A stretch of DNA of 64,000 nucleotides from Utricularia gibba (Eukaryota; Streptophyta; Magnoliopsida; Lamiales; Lentibulariaceae): NCBI GenBank assembly GCA_002189035.1, contig NEEC01000002.1:4549001-4613000 (forward strand), in the 5' to 3' direction. Made by a program: the position numbers and the translations under genes. Shown here piece by piece: positions 53,163 through 64,000 of this stretch. Each line of letters starts with the position of its first letter. Position 1 is the stretch's first letter. Under the pieces are notes generated by a model that was not told the DNA's origin, did not search any database, and saw nothing but the letters and a program-made list of their open reading frames with translations.

Positions 53163-56100
53163 CTCCCCCCAGACCGAGATCTCCAAACTTGAGAAAGTCT
53201 TCCATATTCATTAGATTCATGTTCTTCCTTGCTAGCTCAAACTGAACTCTATTCACACCTTTGGTAAGCCCATGAGCAAGCTGATTCCCACTTTCAACAC
53301 GCTGCACTTTGATCTTCTTCTCCTATATGTGATTTCTTATGACATGATACCTGAATCTTATGTGTTTGGCTTTGCTAAAGTTTGTTGGATGCTTGGAAAT
53401 AGAGATTTCAGCTCGATTATCCATAAGCAGATATGTAGCTTGCTTCTGAATGAATCCAAGTTTAATCAACATTTGTTTCACCAAGCGCAATAGTTCAAAG
53501 CGTATGCTGCTGAGATGTATTCTACTTTAGCTATTTACTATGCTACCACCTTTTGTTTCTTCGAAAACCAGACTACAGGGCTCTTATTTAAAAAGAACAG
53601 TGCATCAGATGTATTCTTACTGTCTTCAGCCATACCATAATCACTATCTAAATTGGTTATAAGTTTGAAAATTGGTTCTTCACGTTCATAGGGATAGAAC
53701 AATCTGAAATCATTAGTAGATTTTATATATCTAAAAGCTCTTTGTTGCCATGTGAGTTGTTGTTGGTTTGTTGAAGAAGTCAGATAAGACATTTACACAA
53801 AAACACAGATCAGGCCTTGTTTGCTGGATATAGATGAGGCTTCCAATCATACTTCTATATGTAGTAGCATCCACATTCCTTCTCTGGTTGTTTTCTCCAA
53901 TCACCTGTTTGTAATCTAAAGGAGTTTTTGAAGGATTGATATCTTTGAACCCAAACCTCTCAAGAATTTCATTACAGTACTTCTTTTGAGATATGAAAGT
54001 TCCAACACCTGCAAGTTGATGAATTTCCATGCCTAAATAGTAGGACATCATTCCAAGATCAGTCATCTTGAATTCATTTTTGAGTAGAGCTTTGAATTCT
54101 TCAATTTCCTGAGGTAATCATAAGATCATCCACATATAGACTAACGAATAAACGATCAACTCTCTTTCCTTTAACATATAGTGAGTAATCACTATATGTT
54201 TTCATGAAACCAGTACCTTGGAGAAACTTATCCATGCGTTCATTTCATGCTCTATGAGCTTGCTTTAACCCATAGAGAGATTTTTTTAGTTTCAATACTT
54301 TGTCTTCATGACCTGACACTTCAACCTCCTCCAACACACCATTCAAAAACGCAGTATTCACATCCATGTGATGCACTTTCTATCCATGAGCAGCCGAAAT
54401 GGTAAGAAGTACTTTAATTGTGTCAAATCTTACTATTGGAGAAAAAATCTCATGAAAATTTAGTCCTTTGATCTGAGTATATCCCTTGGTTACTAATCTA
54501 GCCTTATATTTGTTGACAGAGCCATCTGCATTCATCTTGGTTTTGAATAACCACTTGAGGCCAATAGGTTTGAAACTCCTATCCTCGAGTTTGTCAACTA
54601 ACTCCTAGGTTTCATTTTCAAGTATAGAATTCATTTCTTCCTCCATGGCAACTCTCCATTTCGGATTTTGCACAGCCACTTCAAATGATGTTGGATCTCC
54701 TGTCAATAGTCTAGCCAAAATGTGAACTACAGCCTCTTAAACATCATCATTCAACTTGGAAAAACTTATTGTAAGAGCCTTGTTTCTTTTGCCTCGTCTT
54801 ATGTCAATAACATGATTATCTTCATTATCTATTGACTGTGTCATGTTTTTGCATTTCCTTGCCAATCACGATCAGATGGGTAATAATCCTCATCATCAGT
54901 ATCAGGTTCCTCTCCATTAGATTTATCTGTTGATACATCATCTGAATTTGTGCCTTGCTCGTCTTCTGGGAGTTCGAAATTCCCATCTGAATCTTGATCA
55001 TTGGGCTGATGTGATTGTTCATATAAGGGTTCTAAGCTTGATTCTGAATTCTCATTGAATGAGTCGTCTTCATTTGTGACATTTTCCACTTCTGGAAGTG
55101 GGAAATTCTCATCTGAATACTAATCATTTACTTGATTTGAATCTTCATAGAAGAGTTCTAAAGCTGATTTTGAGTTCTCATTCACCTGTATATGTTCAAT
55201 TCCATCTTCAGTTTCTTGGTTTGTTGAATTCCTAGAAGAGATGTTTTGAGGCGTATGTGTCCAAAGGTCACCTTTCACATGAGTGTTATGCCCTCCAAGT
55301 TTTTTAGGACCTTTTGCATCATTCACAAAAAGGCAATCATCAATTAAAGTATACTTTGCACCTTTATCAAAAAAGACATCATGACTAAAAATAAATTTCT
55401 TCTTGTCATGTATATAAACTTTATATCCCTTTGTACTATTGCTATAGCCAACTAATACAGACACAGATTTCGTATCAAGTTTTCCTCGTTTTTGGTCTGC
55501 TACATGAGTAAAACACAAACTACCAAAGATTCTGAGATGATCAACCTTTTTAATATAACCATGCCATTTTTCATGGGCGGTTTTTCCACTAATCGCCCGG
55601 GAGGGTAGCAAGTTCAATAGATATACAGACGTAGATATCGCTTCAGCCCAAAAATTTACAGGAAGATCTTTCTCAAAGAATAGGCATCTTGACATATCAT
55701 GAATATTTATGTTTCTCCTTTCACATATACCATTTTGTTCTGGGGAATATGGTACTGTGAATTGATGAATGATTCCTTCATTCTCACAGAACAATCTCAT
55801 GCTATTATTGTAGAATTCACCTCCATTGTCTGACCTCATCATCTTTAAGGAGCAACCATTCTTATTTTCAGTCATCACTTTGAATTTTCGAAAAATATGA
55901 GGAACTTTTGACTTGCTTTAAAGAAAGTAAACCCAACAATACCGTGAATAATCATCAATGAATGTAACAAAATATCTACTCCTCCCCCCCCCCCCCCCTC
56001 CAATGAACATTCCTTAAATGGTCCACAAACATTTGTATGCACAAGTTCTAATTTATCTTTTACAACTGAATTACTGGAATAAAATGGCTTTCTACACTAT

Positions 56101-56820
56101 TTACCTTGATGGCACACTTCACATATGGTGTCAGGAAACTTGATGTCTTTCAATTCCAATACTTCGTTATTCTTCTACAATATTTTCAGATTGTTGAAGC
56201 TATAGTGTCCAAAACTTTTGTGCCAAAGCCTGCTTTGATCCTGAAGTGAAAAAATACAACTTTTATGATCACTGACCGTGATTTGGTAGAAGTTGTAGGT
56301 GCTCAACACAGCTTAAAATTCAATCTTCATTTTTGGATCAGCAACTTTGACTTTGGTGGTTAAACTATTAGCATCCTTGATCAGTTCAATGTCAAAGCCT
56401 TGCATGCTCAATTGACCAAAGCTCAATAGGTTTTGTTTGAGGTTTGGTGAATAATAAACATCATCAACTTGAAAAATTCTTTCTTTTAGCATGAGTAAAA
56501 TGCTTCCTTTGCTCACAATGCCAATATTTTCACAAGTGCCCGTGCTTACTTCCTTCCCTATCATTTCATGCTGAAGAAATGACTTTGTATCACAACATAC
56601 ATGATAACAGGTGCCAAAATCCAAGTACTAGCCTTTAGCATCTTAGACTGCTGTCATTAGTGTACACTCGTCTTCAAAGTAGGTAAAGGATGCATGTGAG
56701 TTTTCATCCCTAGAAGTAGTCTTCTTGTTATGATCAACTTTGATTGGATTTGACATTCCATATACCTTGTCAAGATGGCCTCTTTGATTGTATTTCATGC
56801 ACAAAGCATCAGGCTTCCAC
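53163..56820 (-). pseudogene. copia-2 pol, decayed
   Basis: Minus-strand order: PDALCMKYNQRGHLDKVY (degenerate zinc knuckle, about 56800-56745), LDFGTCYHVCCDTKSF (protease region with the DSG motif lost), QVDDVYYSPNLKQNLLSFGQ (pre-integrase), integrase with FVTFIDDYSR, MRSDNGGEF and PYSPEQNGICERRN (D,D,E present), FWAEAISTSVYLLN, the RT opening, SLYVDDLMI near 54135, MTDLGMMSYYLGMEIHQ, TTYRSMIGSLIYIQQTRPDL, then RNase H. Stops and shifts occur throughout (for example near 56633, 55920 and 54608). A 15-base C run at 55984-55998 expands a Gly-Gly pair in integrase. Confidence 0.82.
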
Positions 56821-56824
56821 CAGC

Positions 56825-57412
56825 AAAAAGAAGGGGGGGATGATTCACGGATGAATTTGCTAAAAGAAGGGGGATGATGAGATCATAAATGCAACAGATG
56901 ATTACAATGAAGATAAAGTACAAAGATCAATAATCCTCCATTAATTTCACTTGGACCAATTACTAAATTAAAAGCAGGAATGAATCAAGAGATGCTTAAG
57001 GGATTATGGGCCAATCATATAATTCAACCTTCTCAAAATGGACTATATTGAGTAGAGGAGGCCCATCACTCTTATTTAGTACATTATTACTACTTTTCTT
57101 TTGAGTAGGCCCTATCCTTCATCTATATAAGAAGGGTCTCACTCTTATTTAGGACGACTTTGACTCTAGTGACTTGTTAAGAGCAATGCTCCTTCTTTGA
57201 GTTCATGTAGAGCTTTAGACTTATTAAGCCTTGCTTGTGGTGTCTAGTGTGTGGTTTATCACTCCAAATTCTTTCCTTGACTCCGTGAGTGTGTTACCAT
57301 TTCATAGTATGGGTTGCAGGGATATTTTTTTCCTAACTTCACTTTTCATGAAGGATTGTTTCTTTTGAACCCATATGATTGCCAAGCAGTTGTTGATTAG
57401 AGGCTCAAATCA
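56825..57412 (+). mobile_element. 3' terminal fragment of a gypsy O-type element (PPT plus LTR)
   Basis: A short internal end (gatgaatttgctaaaagaaggggg) and LTR 56875-57412 diverged from family O. It starts tgatgagatcataaatg and ends aaatca, with a TATA box ctatataagaaggg near 57121-57135. The GPITRSR motif is GPITKLKA-like here. Two polypurine tracts lie in tandem (about 56826-56840 and 56862-56873). The 5' side is cut by copia-2. Confidence 0.72.
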
Positions 57413-57790
57413 CCCGCTTTTAGAGGTGATTTGCAACGTGTGGGAGTATGAGGTTCCACAAGAGTCCTGTCACGGATAGCCTTGGAGCCTTATCTCGTGC
57501 CCATCTACAGAAGCTTTGCTACTGTTCTTGTGAAAACTTTGCTCATCTTCTCTTTCTACGTGCTACTAGAGTTAGGAGGACAAGTCCTGTTGCCCCATTG
57601 GGGCATGGCAGCAATGATCTGTCTCTTGTTCTCAGAGTATGCGTATGGATAGTGGGTTTGCAAGAGTGTGGGTTTGATGCACAGAATAAGTAAGCTTGGA
57701 TCATTTGTGCATGTCAATTTGGCATCACTAGATTTATGCCGACATGTTCAAGTATCGTTTATGTGGAAAGCTCCTTGGAAAGAGTTGTGA
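57413..57790. repeat. Dispersed repeat D, copy D4
   Basis: Matches 16309-16685 of D1 (cccgcttttag, then cacggatagcct, ttgccccattgggg and ctccttggaaagagttgtgag) with visible divergence. Truncated at both ends. Confidence 0.6.
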
Positions 57791-57794
57791 GTTT

Positions 57795-58142
57795 GATGTT
57801 CGAAATCTTATCTATATCATATCTTTTATTTTGAGTTTAATCAATATTAATCTCAAAATATCTCTTTACTTAATTTATCTACTTTACCAATTACATCTCG
57901 TGTAAATGTTTCATTCTATTTTATATCAGAAGTAATAATGAATTTATTAATTAACTCTTAATTAACAAATCCATTATTATCGATCATTAGTGATGTCTAG
58001 CAACATATCATGATCCTCAAGATTTAAGAATAATTAGGTGAATTGATTCAGTCTTTCCATGACTAGCTACCATGCAAGGATTAACTTTCATCATACTTAT
58101 ATCTCATTCGATACCAGAATATGGGTGTATGTCTTTCTGATG
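57795..58142. repeat. Repeat E, fragment E4
   Basis: Matches about 47490-47870 of E3 in the same orientation (ttttattttga-tttaatcaatatt, then ttaattaactcttaatta and tcgataccagaa-atgggtgt). Truncated at both ends, the right end by a family A LTR. Confidence 0.6.
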
Positions 58143-58645
58143 TGATGAGCCCCTGGAAGATAATGAAGAGTATTTACAGAATGATGAGGATTTGCGCAAG
58201 TGAACACATATAATAATGAGATCATTCCATCAAGACCAATGACAAGAAGTAAGAGCAAGATAGTTGAAGTTACACTCAAAGCTTTACTTAATACTTTTGG
58301 AATTAACATTGGGCTTGAAGTCTTACCATCAAAGGAGTTCAACTCCTAGAGTCTAACTCTACCTCAAAGCCCAAACATATCAGTGTCATTCATGTGTGTT
58401 ATTGGAATGCTTAGGGTTTCTTTTTTATTTAGTTTGGGCTTTGTAATGTTAGAGTGATTCTAGAATATAAATACTCTATAGATATACTTTTGAAGTACCT
58501 TTAATTCATTTCATGTCTCTTGTGAGGAATTTCCTCTTCTTTGAGTGTTTGAACACTCTTGACTTATCACCTTTTAGATTGTGGTGTCCTAGTATTATCA
58601 CTTCCAATTCCTTCTCCTTTTGAAGTATGGCTCCAAATTCCCTTT
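58143..58645 (+). repeat. Old solo LTR of gypsy family A, 3'-truncated
   Basis: Starts tgatgagcccctggaag. It keeps the tail frame in part (DEPLEDNEEYLQNDEDL, RPMTRSKSKIVE), the TATA palindrome in degraded form (58464-58485) and the T/A-rich R region. It is clearly more diverged than the other family A LTRs and lacks the ggtcacatca end. Confidence 0.72.
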
Positions 58646-59640
58646 CCTTTTGTTGAGTGCAAAAATCAGTATCCGAGAGGAGGCTGATTTTCGAATTATG
58701 GGTCCAGCCGGATGTGCCGCAGCTGGTTAAGTTTTTTGTTGTTTTTCTCGGTTATGGTGGAAACTATCGGCGGGACAGAAAAACCACGGAGCTGTCGGGG
58801 CTCGCCCAAGAAAAATGGTTTTCACTAGACAAAAGTGAGGAAAAATACAGGTCGGAGGGGGTAGAGTCAAACCCTTTTCTCTTCATACTTATTGAAGAGA
58901 AGGATCGGACTGAATCCTAATTTCTGCAGATATCGGCCACTTTCTGTACCTGTAGTATGTACAGTGGTTTTGCTTTTCAGATTGTCGCAGCCTACTCTGC
59001 CATAATTTGGCCACTTTTCAGATTGTGCAAAACGGCCGCTGCTGTCTAATCTCTGACAGATATCGGTCTGTCGGCCGGCGCTAGGTTGTCAGAACACATT
59101 TTGGCTTATTTTCAGAGACTGATTAACCACATCCGATTTGTACTCCATCATTCAGCCCCTCTTATTTGCCAATATTGGCCTTTCCAGGGCAAGTCGGTAA
59201 ATCAGAATCACTACTATACCGATTTCAAGCACGCTGCTTTCCCATGGGTGAGTTGCAAATCGATTTAGACCAACTTCTGTGCCACGCGTCGCTTCCTGGG
59301 CGATCCACATTTTTTCTGGCTTGTTTTGGGCACCTCAAACAACTCGCCATTTCATCTTCCGAATCCCCATATTATAAATATGCGCCCACCCCATCATTCC
59401 TTTTTCCTTTTGCTTTCTTTGTTTGCTCGCGCGATTCCAATGCTCTTCGAACTCCGTCGCGCTCGTCAGCCGCATCCGCCGCCATGAAACTCGAAATCGA
59501 AGTCTTCAAAGGTATCAGTCTATTCTTCACCCTTCTTCGCTTACTTCTGGGGATTCAGGTTCTCCTTTTTGGGCCTCTTTCTCCTACAGCTTTTTCCCGT
59601 TCCTTCCGCATTCTTCTGTCTTCCGATTTCCTTAGTTGCA
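58646..59640 (+). other. Possible LTR or leader of a gypsy-type transposon
   Basis: GC-richer sequence with an open but unrecognised stretch (58657-58920) and a TATA box tataaata at 59373-59380, 260 bases upstream of the ATG at 59641. It begins tgagtgcaaaaatcag and ends ttagttgca, compatible with a TG...CA LTR, but no partner LTR or primer site is present. The frame 59166-59648 looks like leader, not protein. Confidence 0.35.
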
Positions 59641-61648
59641 ATGGGTAGGAAGTCGAGCCAACTGAACATTACTTCTATTCGGGCCAAGTATTCGATCCCC
59701 CAACGAGTACATTTTCAGTTAGGTGATAATTGAAAAAATTTAGCAACGTCGTTAAATTGCAAATTTCTCCTATCAAATAAATTTATAACCTAATACACAT
59801 TCAAGCAGAAAACAATTATGAGCATAGTGATTAGGGTCGAACATGAAGAGCAGGTGCTTGTCATGCGATTAGTCATTGCATGCAATCAGTGTCACGTTGA
59901 TAGATTTGATCTTAGCTAGGACTAAGGCATAGTTGCGATAAAATACAGTAAGAAAAGTAACAAGTTTATGAACTCAGTTGTTCATGGAATGAAGTGGGTG
60001 ATGCCTTGAGACTTATGGGGGATGTATGCTTATCACTAAACAAGCTCATACAAACCATAAATCAAACAACGAACACATAAGGTCTAGGTCTATCCGTACC
60101 TTTGTTTTCCCCCTAATCTTCGGTCTACCTCTAATTAGGGTTGTTAAGCTGGGTTTCACTAGTTCCTGGTTTGTTAAGGAAGTGGCATGACTTATGGGTT
60201 GATTAGATCTAAGATTGAATAGCACATTTCACCACAACGCATCCCCTAAGTGCTTAGCCACTTATAATAAGGGAAGGGAAAACGTTTTCATAGAAATAGA
60301 TAAAACAACAATAAGCAATGCATAACAGAAATAGAAAGGACAAATTGTTCACGCAATAAAACTAAAACTAGTCATAGCAAGGAAAAGTATGCATAAAAAA
60401 AAAAGTAAGTCTTCAAAGAGAACTGGTTGTTCAGGGTCATTTTCCCCTTCCTTCTTCTACCCTAGAAAATTCTCCGGAAAGCATGTCATGAGTCTCCAAT
60501 GGGGGAGATCTTTTTCTCTCTATCTTGTCCCCCTTTATGTCCAAAACCCTACTTTTTCTCCTCTTTGGATTTTGTGTGTACTCCTATTCTGACTTCTACC
60601 TCATCTTTGCCACCACATTGTTCATATTCAGCTCCTTGGGATTTGTGTTGCGACCTTTGCTGCATTGCACACAGAAAACTATTAGAAGGTTGAACTAAGA
60701 CTAAAATAACACAACTACTGTACTTATGTGCAAAAATATAGAATTAGGCAATAAAAATTAATTTTTATTTATATGAGTAATTTCCATGTATTGAATCACT
60801 TAAAAATATGTGTTATCATCAAGCTATGGATAGCTAGATACCTTGGGGAATGGGGGAAGGACCCCTTCCCCGATTCAGTCTTCCGATTCCTATAGCTTAC
60901 GTAGAGAGTGGTCTCCGCTTTCCTCTTCACCCTCTTATCGTTCAGTTTTTGAACATGTTCGCTGTTCCTCTTTCTTGTCTTTCCCATAACTCGATATTCT
61001 GTTTCACCACTTTCCTTTTCTATTCGGCGGGTCTGGATCCGAATATGACTCTGGTGGATTTTTTCCAACTTTTCAAAATTGCCGTCCATAAAGCGAAGCG
61101 CCCAATGCATGGTTTGTCCTCCCACTTCGAATTTCGCCGATTTGAAGATCACCTAAACTTCATTTTAACACCTCCCGATACCCACCACAACTGGTGGCCT
61201 TCTTTTGTTTGGGTCGCTCCCCCGTCAGGGGCAAGGTGGAAGTTTCCCACTAAACCCCCACCCTTTTCAAAAGAAAGCTTTTCGGTCGTTTTTGTCCCTA
61301 TAGGAAGATATACCAGAAATCGGTGAATGCACTTCGAAGTTCGAGTCCCGAGCCTTAATGCTATCTCATGAGTCTTTGATAAACTGTGGGGTTCCAGGGC
61401 GCCGCCGAGATAGTTAGTGGCCGGATTTCATTATTCCTCAAGGGTCCGAATTGGAGTTTCAGCATCTTCTCCAGTCACCATCTACTCCGAATCCTAGTTC
61501 AGATACCCCCTCTATTCCTGATTCGTTTATGCCTGTTCCCACCGACTTTGTTCCAAACCCTTCACCTCAACCCTTAGCTTCAAAGAAAAAGAAGAGGGTC
61601 AAAGTATGTGCTCAGAAACCCTCGAAAAAACGGAAAAGTAGCCCTTGA
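59641..61648 (+). pseudogene. Gag-like ORF of the putative gypsy-type transposon family, interrupted
   Basis: A short first part (59641 on) reads MGRKSSQLNITSIRAKYSIP. About 1.1 kb of unrelated AT-rich DNA follows, then 60850-61326 reads PRFSLPIPIAYVESGLRFPL, HPLIVQFLNMFAVPLSCLS and HHNWWPSFVWVAPPSGARWK. The ESGLRFPLHP-type block is characteristic of the plant 'putative gypsy type transposon' domain. A stop (61324-61326) and frameshifts separate a Pro/Ser-rich and basic tail (61451-61648, ending KKKKRVKVCAQKPSKKRKSS). No pol of the same strand follows in the window. Confidence 0.6.
59722..60818. other. Insert splitting the gag-like ORF
   Basis: AT-rich block bounded by tgataattg and gtgttatca, so its termini form a short inverted repeat tgataa/ttatca with TG...CA ends. 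No coding region, no target duplication, no partner copy in the window. Could be a solo LTR of an unrelated family or an intron with an insertion. Confidence 0.3.
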
Positions 61649-61960
61649 TGATCTCCTAGTCGTGAGATCTTTTCGGTTGTTGTCATATGTTTTGATCTGC
61701 TGTGCAGTTCATAAGATGGCAAGAACCTAATAGCACTTGTTCGGGCTAGGATCGGGCGAGAGAATGAGGCCAAGCTGAGAGCAAGGATGAAGGGACATGT
61801 CGGACCCTCATCTGATCCCCTTCCTGAGCCTTAATTCCTTTTTGTGAAATTGATGTTTTTTTCCCTGATTTGGGGTTTTTGGATATTTTGAGATCCTGAT
61901 TTGGGATTCCATCCTTCAGTTTACTTAGTTTTTTACATACTGCCTTTTCTTTTCATCGAT
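61649..61960. other. Spacer without recognisable genes
   Basis: Between the gag-like ORF and the minus-strand gypsy pol end. T-rich, no supported feature. Confidence 0.4.
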
Positions 61961-62268
61961 TATTCTGATTTGTAACTTGCGCGGTTTGCCAGTCACTTGG
62001 TTGGGCTTTTTTGCCAAGGTCTTTTCTTATGTGTGTGGGACTACTGCTAAGGACATAACTCGGAATCTCTCTTGGGTCGAGATGCATCCCCATGACCTTG
62101 GAAATTCCATGCCATCTAGATGTTCCAGACGATACGCTCCTTTTCCGATTACCCTTGAAATCCGATAAGGGCCTTCCCAATTGCAATCTAATTTTCCCAC
62201 ATGTCTCTTTGGTTAGATGCTTCGGAGTACCAGGTCTCCTTCCGGGAATTTCCTTGGGGATATAGACT
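61961..62268 (-). pseudogene. C-terminal end of a Tat-like gypsy integrase
   Basis: Minus strand reads FPEGDLVLRSI, a TAA, then HVGKLDCNWEGPYRIS, VIGKGAYRLEHLDGMEFPRS and W, the usual C-terminus of integrase in Tat/Retand-type gypsy elements (GDLVL, NWEGPY, YRLE). It continues the reading of 63562-64000 after removal of the intervening solo LTR. Confidence 0.65.
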
Positions 62269-62269
62269 T
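62229..62269. repeat. 41-bp flanking duplication, left copy
   Basis: accaggtctcc to tagactt, repeated at 63562-63602 with two differences. It encodes SISPRKFPEGDLV on the minus strand. It flanks the solo LTR directly. Confidence 0.75.
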
Positions 62270-63561
62270 ATTGCGTGTCGTTTTCTCAACAAATTTTAAA
62301 TATTTGTAAAACGTAAAACACAAAAAGCGTAGTACGAGTATCGATCTAGAGTAATTGTTTTTTGTGAAAATGTTTGTAAGAAACTTCTACAAAATGTCAT
62401 GGTTTTGTAAAAGGAGGTTTCTGAGAAGAAATAAAGTTACAACCTAAGTGATGGGCCTTGACTACGGGACGCAGTTCCTGGGAATAAGATTCCATCTCCT
62501 TCCTTTGTCTATCCTCGCCTCGGTTTTCACTGGTTTTTTCCGAATAGCTTGTTATAGAAGTAACAAATAGCGTACTCTCCCTTACACTCTGATTGACAAA
62601 GAGGCATGGGAATAGCCTCATGTGATTCCCCCTTGGACGATTAGGAAGACAAGAGGATTGACTTCGATTGCCTTCAAAACCGAATTGCGCGCGTGTGCCC
62701 AGTTGTTGCCAATGGCTAGTGGCAAGTCCAAGGTCACAACCTGTCCATTGTCGTGGTACCTAGGCCACAAACAATCTGCTACTTTCCTTGAACCAGCAGG
62801 GTCAGAGTTGGTGCTCTTCACCTTGATCTTCACCAAAAATCCGCGAGAAGTGGCCTGCTACTCATGGATCTTGACTAGGAGTTGTTACATAAAGACTACA
62901 AAAAGATGCATGGAAGTATGCGAAATCCGAATTGAATTCAGACAAAAGCGAGTGTATTGCTCAAGACTTGGAAGGAAACTTCATCTAGTTCCCAAAAACT
63001 AAAAGGTTTTAGCCACAAAGGGACATGAAAACAGAAGCGAAATTGAAAACTAAGTGTTCTTCCTCCTTCAGGAGAGTAAGAACTCAAAAGTGCTAAGTCT
63101 AGAAACAAAGGTTCACAAGTTCAAACTAAGTGCTCCAAGTGGCTTTTATATCACTCCTCATGTGCATTAACTCCTTTGGGTCCTCTTCGCATTATTCCTT
63201 ATGTCTTGCGTGCGCCAGCAGCTTTCCTTTGCGTGCAAGTTAGCGTCCAATCATTGTTGTAAACTCTGACATGCCATAAGTCAGAGGCCTTGACCAGTGT
63301 TGGTCTTTCGTCCACAATCGTTCCAAATCACGTACAAGGCACGAAAAGTCAGAGTTTGACCTCTACAATACTCTTGCAACACTCCACGACAGTCTCCTAA
63401 CATAAGTGCACGAAAAAAGACAGAAAATATATACAAAATAGGAAAATAGGATTTTTCTAAGGAAAATCAATTACTTATCAATATAATTCCTAATTGGGAA
63501 ACTTAATACATAAGTAACACATAATAATATCTAATAAATAACCAGAAAATGACATTTAACA
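62269..63561 (-). repeat. Solo LTR of an Athila-type element
   Basis: 1.29 kb on the minus strand from tgttaaatgtcattttctgg to gacacgcaata, related along its length to the Athila-P LTR (25829-26951), including the TATA region near 63145 and the cgtagtac motif near 62330. No internal sequence accompanies it. The inner terminus has TA instead of CA/TG complement. Confidence 0.75.
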
Positions 63562-64000
63562 ACCAGGTCTCCTTCCGAGAATTCCCTTGGGGATATAGAC
63601 TTGTTGTAATTCTTTTCCGTTCTTCTTTGATAAGCCCTTAGTCGGCTATACTGCTTCTTTGATAATTCTTTTCCATCCAAAGGGTCTTCAGCGTCAATTC
63701 GATTGGGCATACTGCTTCCGATCTATAAACCAATAAGAAGGTGGATTCTTCCGTAGTGGTTCGAGGGATGGTGCAATATGACCATAGCACCTCATCCAAT
63801 CGATCTACCCATGACCCTCCAAAATCCTTAAGTTTGGCTTCATACCTTCCCTCAGCATTCGGTTCGTTTCCTCTGTAACACCATTGCTTTGATGGTTATA
63901 TAACGAAGTGAAGTTGTGCTTGACTGAATACTTATCCAGGAATGCATCCATCTTTCCTCCAGCAAACTAGGTCCCGTTATCGGTCACTAGTTCTCGAGGT
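63562..64000 (-). pseudogene. Tat-like gypsy integrase fragment, runs off the window
   Basis: Minus strand from 64000: SRELVTDNGT, a TAG, FAGGKMDAFLDKYSVKHNFT, SLYNHQSNGVTEETNRMLRE, then decayed sequence with stops and SISPREFSEGDLV at the end. TDNGT and SNGVTEETN hold the second Asp and the Glu of the integrase triad. The first 41 bases (63562-63602) are the right copy of the flanking duplication. Confidence 0.65.

Larger units (their letters stand above)
52948..56820 (-). mobile_element. Ty1/copia element copia-2, minus strand, 5'-truncated
   Basis: The 3' LTR is 52948-53162 and pol extends to about 56820, ending in a degenerate zinc knuckle. It is the same family as copia-1 but holds regions that copia-1 has lost and lacks the gypsy O insertion (site at 54381-54395). 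It is cut at 56820 where a gypsy O 3' fragment begins. Confidence 0.85.

Noticed and set aside
58657-58920. Open frame of 87 codons as a host gene
   Set aside because: No recognisable domain, no conserved partner in the window, and it lies in a region more consistent with an LTR or leader.

Overview
The window is nuclear DNA of a flowering plant, probably from heterochromatin or a gene-poor region. Almost all of it is LTR retrotransposon sequence stacked by nested insertion and later rearranged. The plant assignment rests on the retroelement families (Ty1/copia, chromovirus-type Ty3/gypsy, Athila-type gypsy primed by tRNA-Asp) and on remnants of plant gene families: a GDSL esterase/lipase exon and a multi-exon FCP1/HAD-type gene. 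I see no intact host gene, no rRNA or tRNA gene, and nothing prokaryotic. I cannot name the species.

Region 1 (1-15981). A GDSL lipase exon fragment is followed by a 5'-truncated copia element (copia-1, 287-15981). A gypsy element (family O, 1397-14916, 5-bp target duplication) splits copia-1 inside its reverse transcriptase, and a second gypsy element (family A, 2617-8864, target duplication ctttc) sits in the 5' leader of O. O also carries an 810-bp antisense piece of an Athila element (10957-11766) preceded by a 78-bp duplicated filler. Region 2 (15982-25828). Two pieces (D1, D3) of an unidentified dispersed repeat, two copies of an LTR-like repeat E (one a foldback), an AT-rich stretch with an unidentified multi-exon gene remnant, and a decayed FCP1/HAD-domain gene, both on the minus strand.

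Region 3 (25829-50583). Athila-P (plus strand, truncated at 34018) abuts an inverted copy of the O+A nest (copy 2, 34019-42215). This abuts a direct partial copy (copy 3, 42216-44723), which is fused to a second, diverged Athila element (Athila-M, minus strand, 44724-50583). About 2.2 kb of O occurs in opposite orientations in copies 2 and 3, a long near-identical inverted repeat around a roughly 6-kb spacer. Copy 3 and region 1 share the same gypsy/Athila breakpoint and the same 78-bp filler, so they are related by DNA-level duplication or conversion and not by independent insertion.

Region 4 (50584-64000). More D repeat (D2, D4), a minus-strand copia-2 that keeps the unoccupied version of the site where O entered copia-1, LTR remnants of families O and A, a gag-like ORF of the putative gypsy-type transposon family, and a minus-strand Tat-like gypsy pol interrupted by a solo Athila-type LTR that is flanked by an unusual 41-bp duplication.

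Every polyprotein seen carries at least one disabling change, so the locus looks like a fossil record. The best leads are the inverted duplication with its chimeric breakpoints, the LTR-encoded C-terminal tail shared by families O and A, and the uncharacterised D and E repeats.
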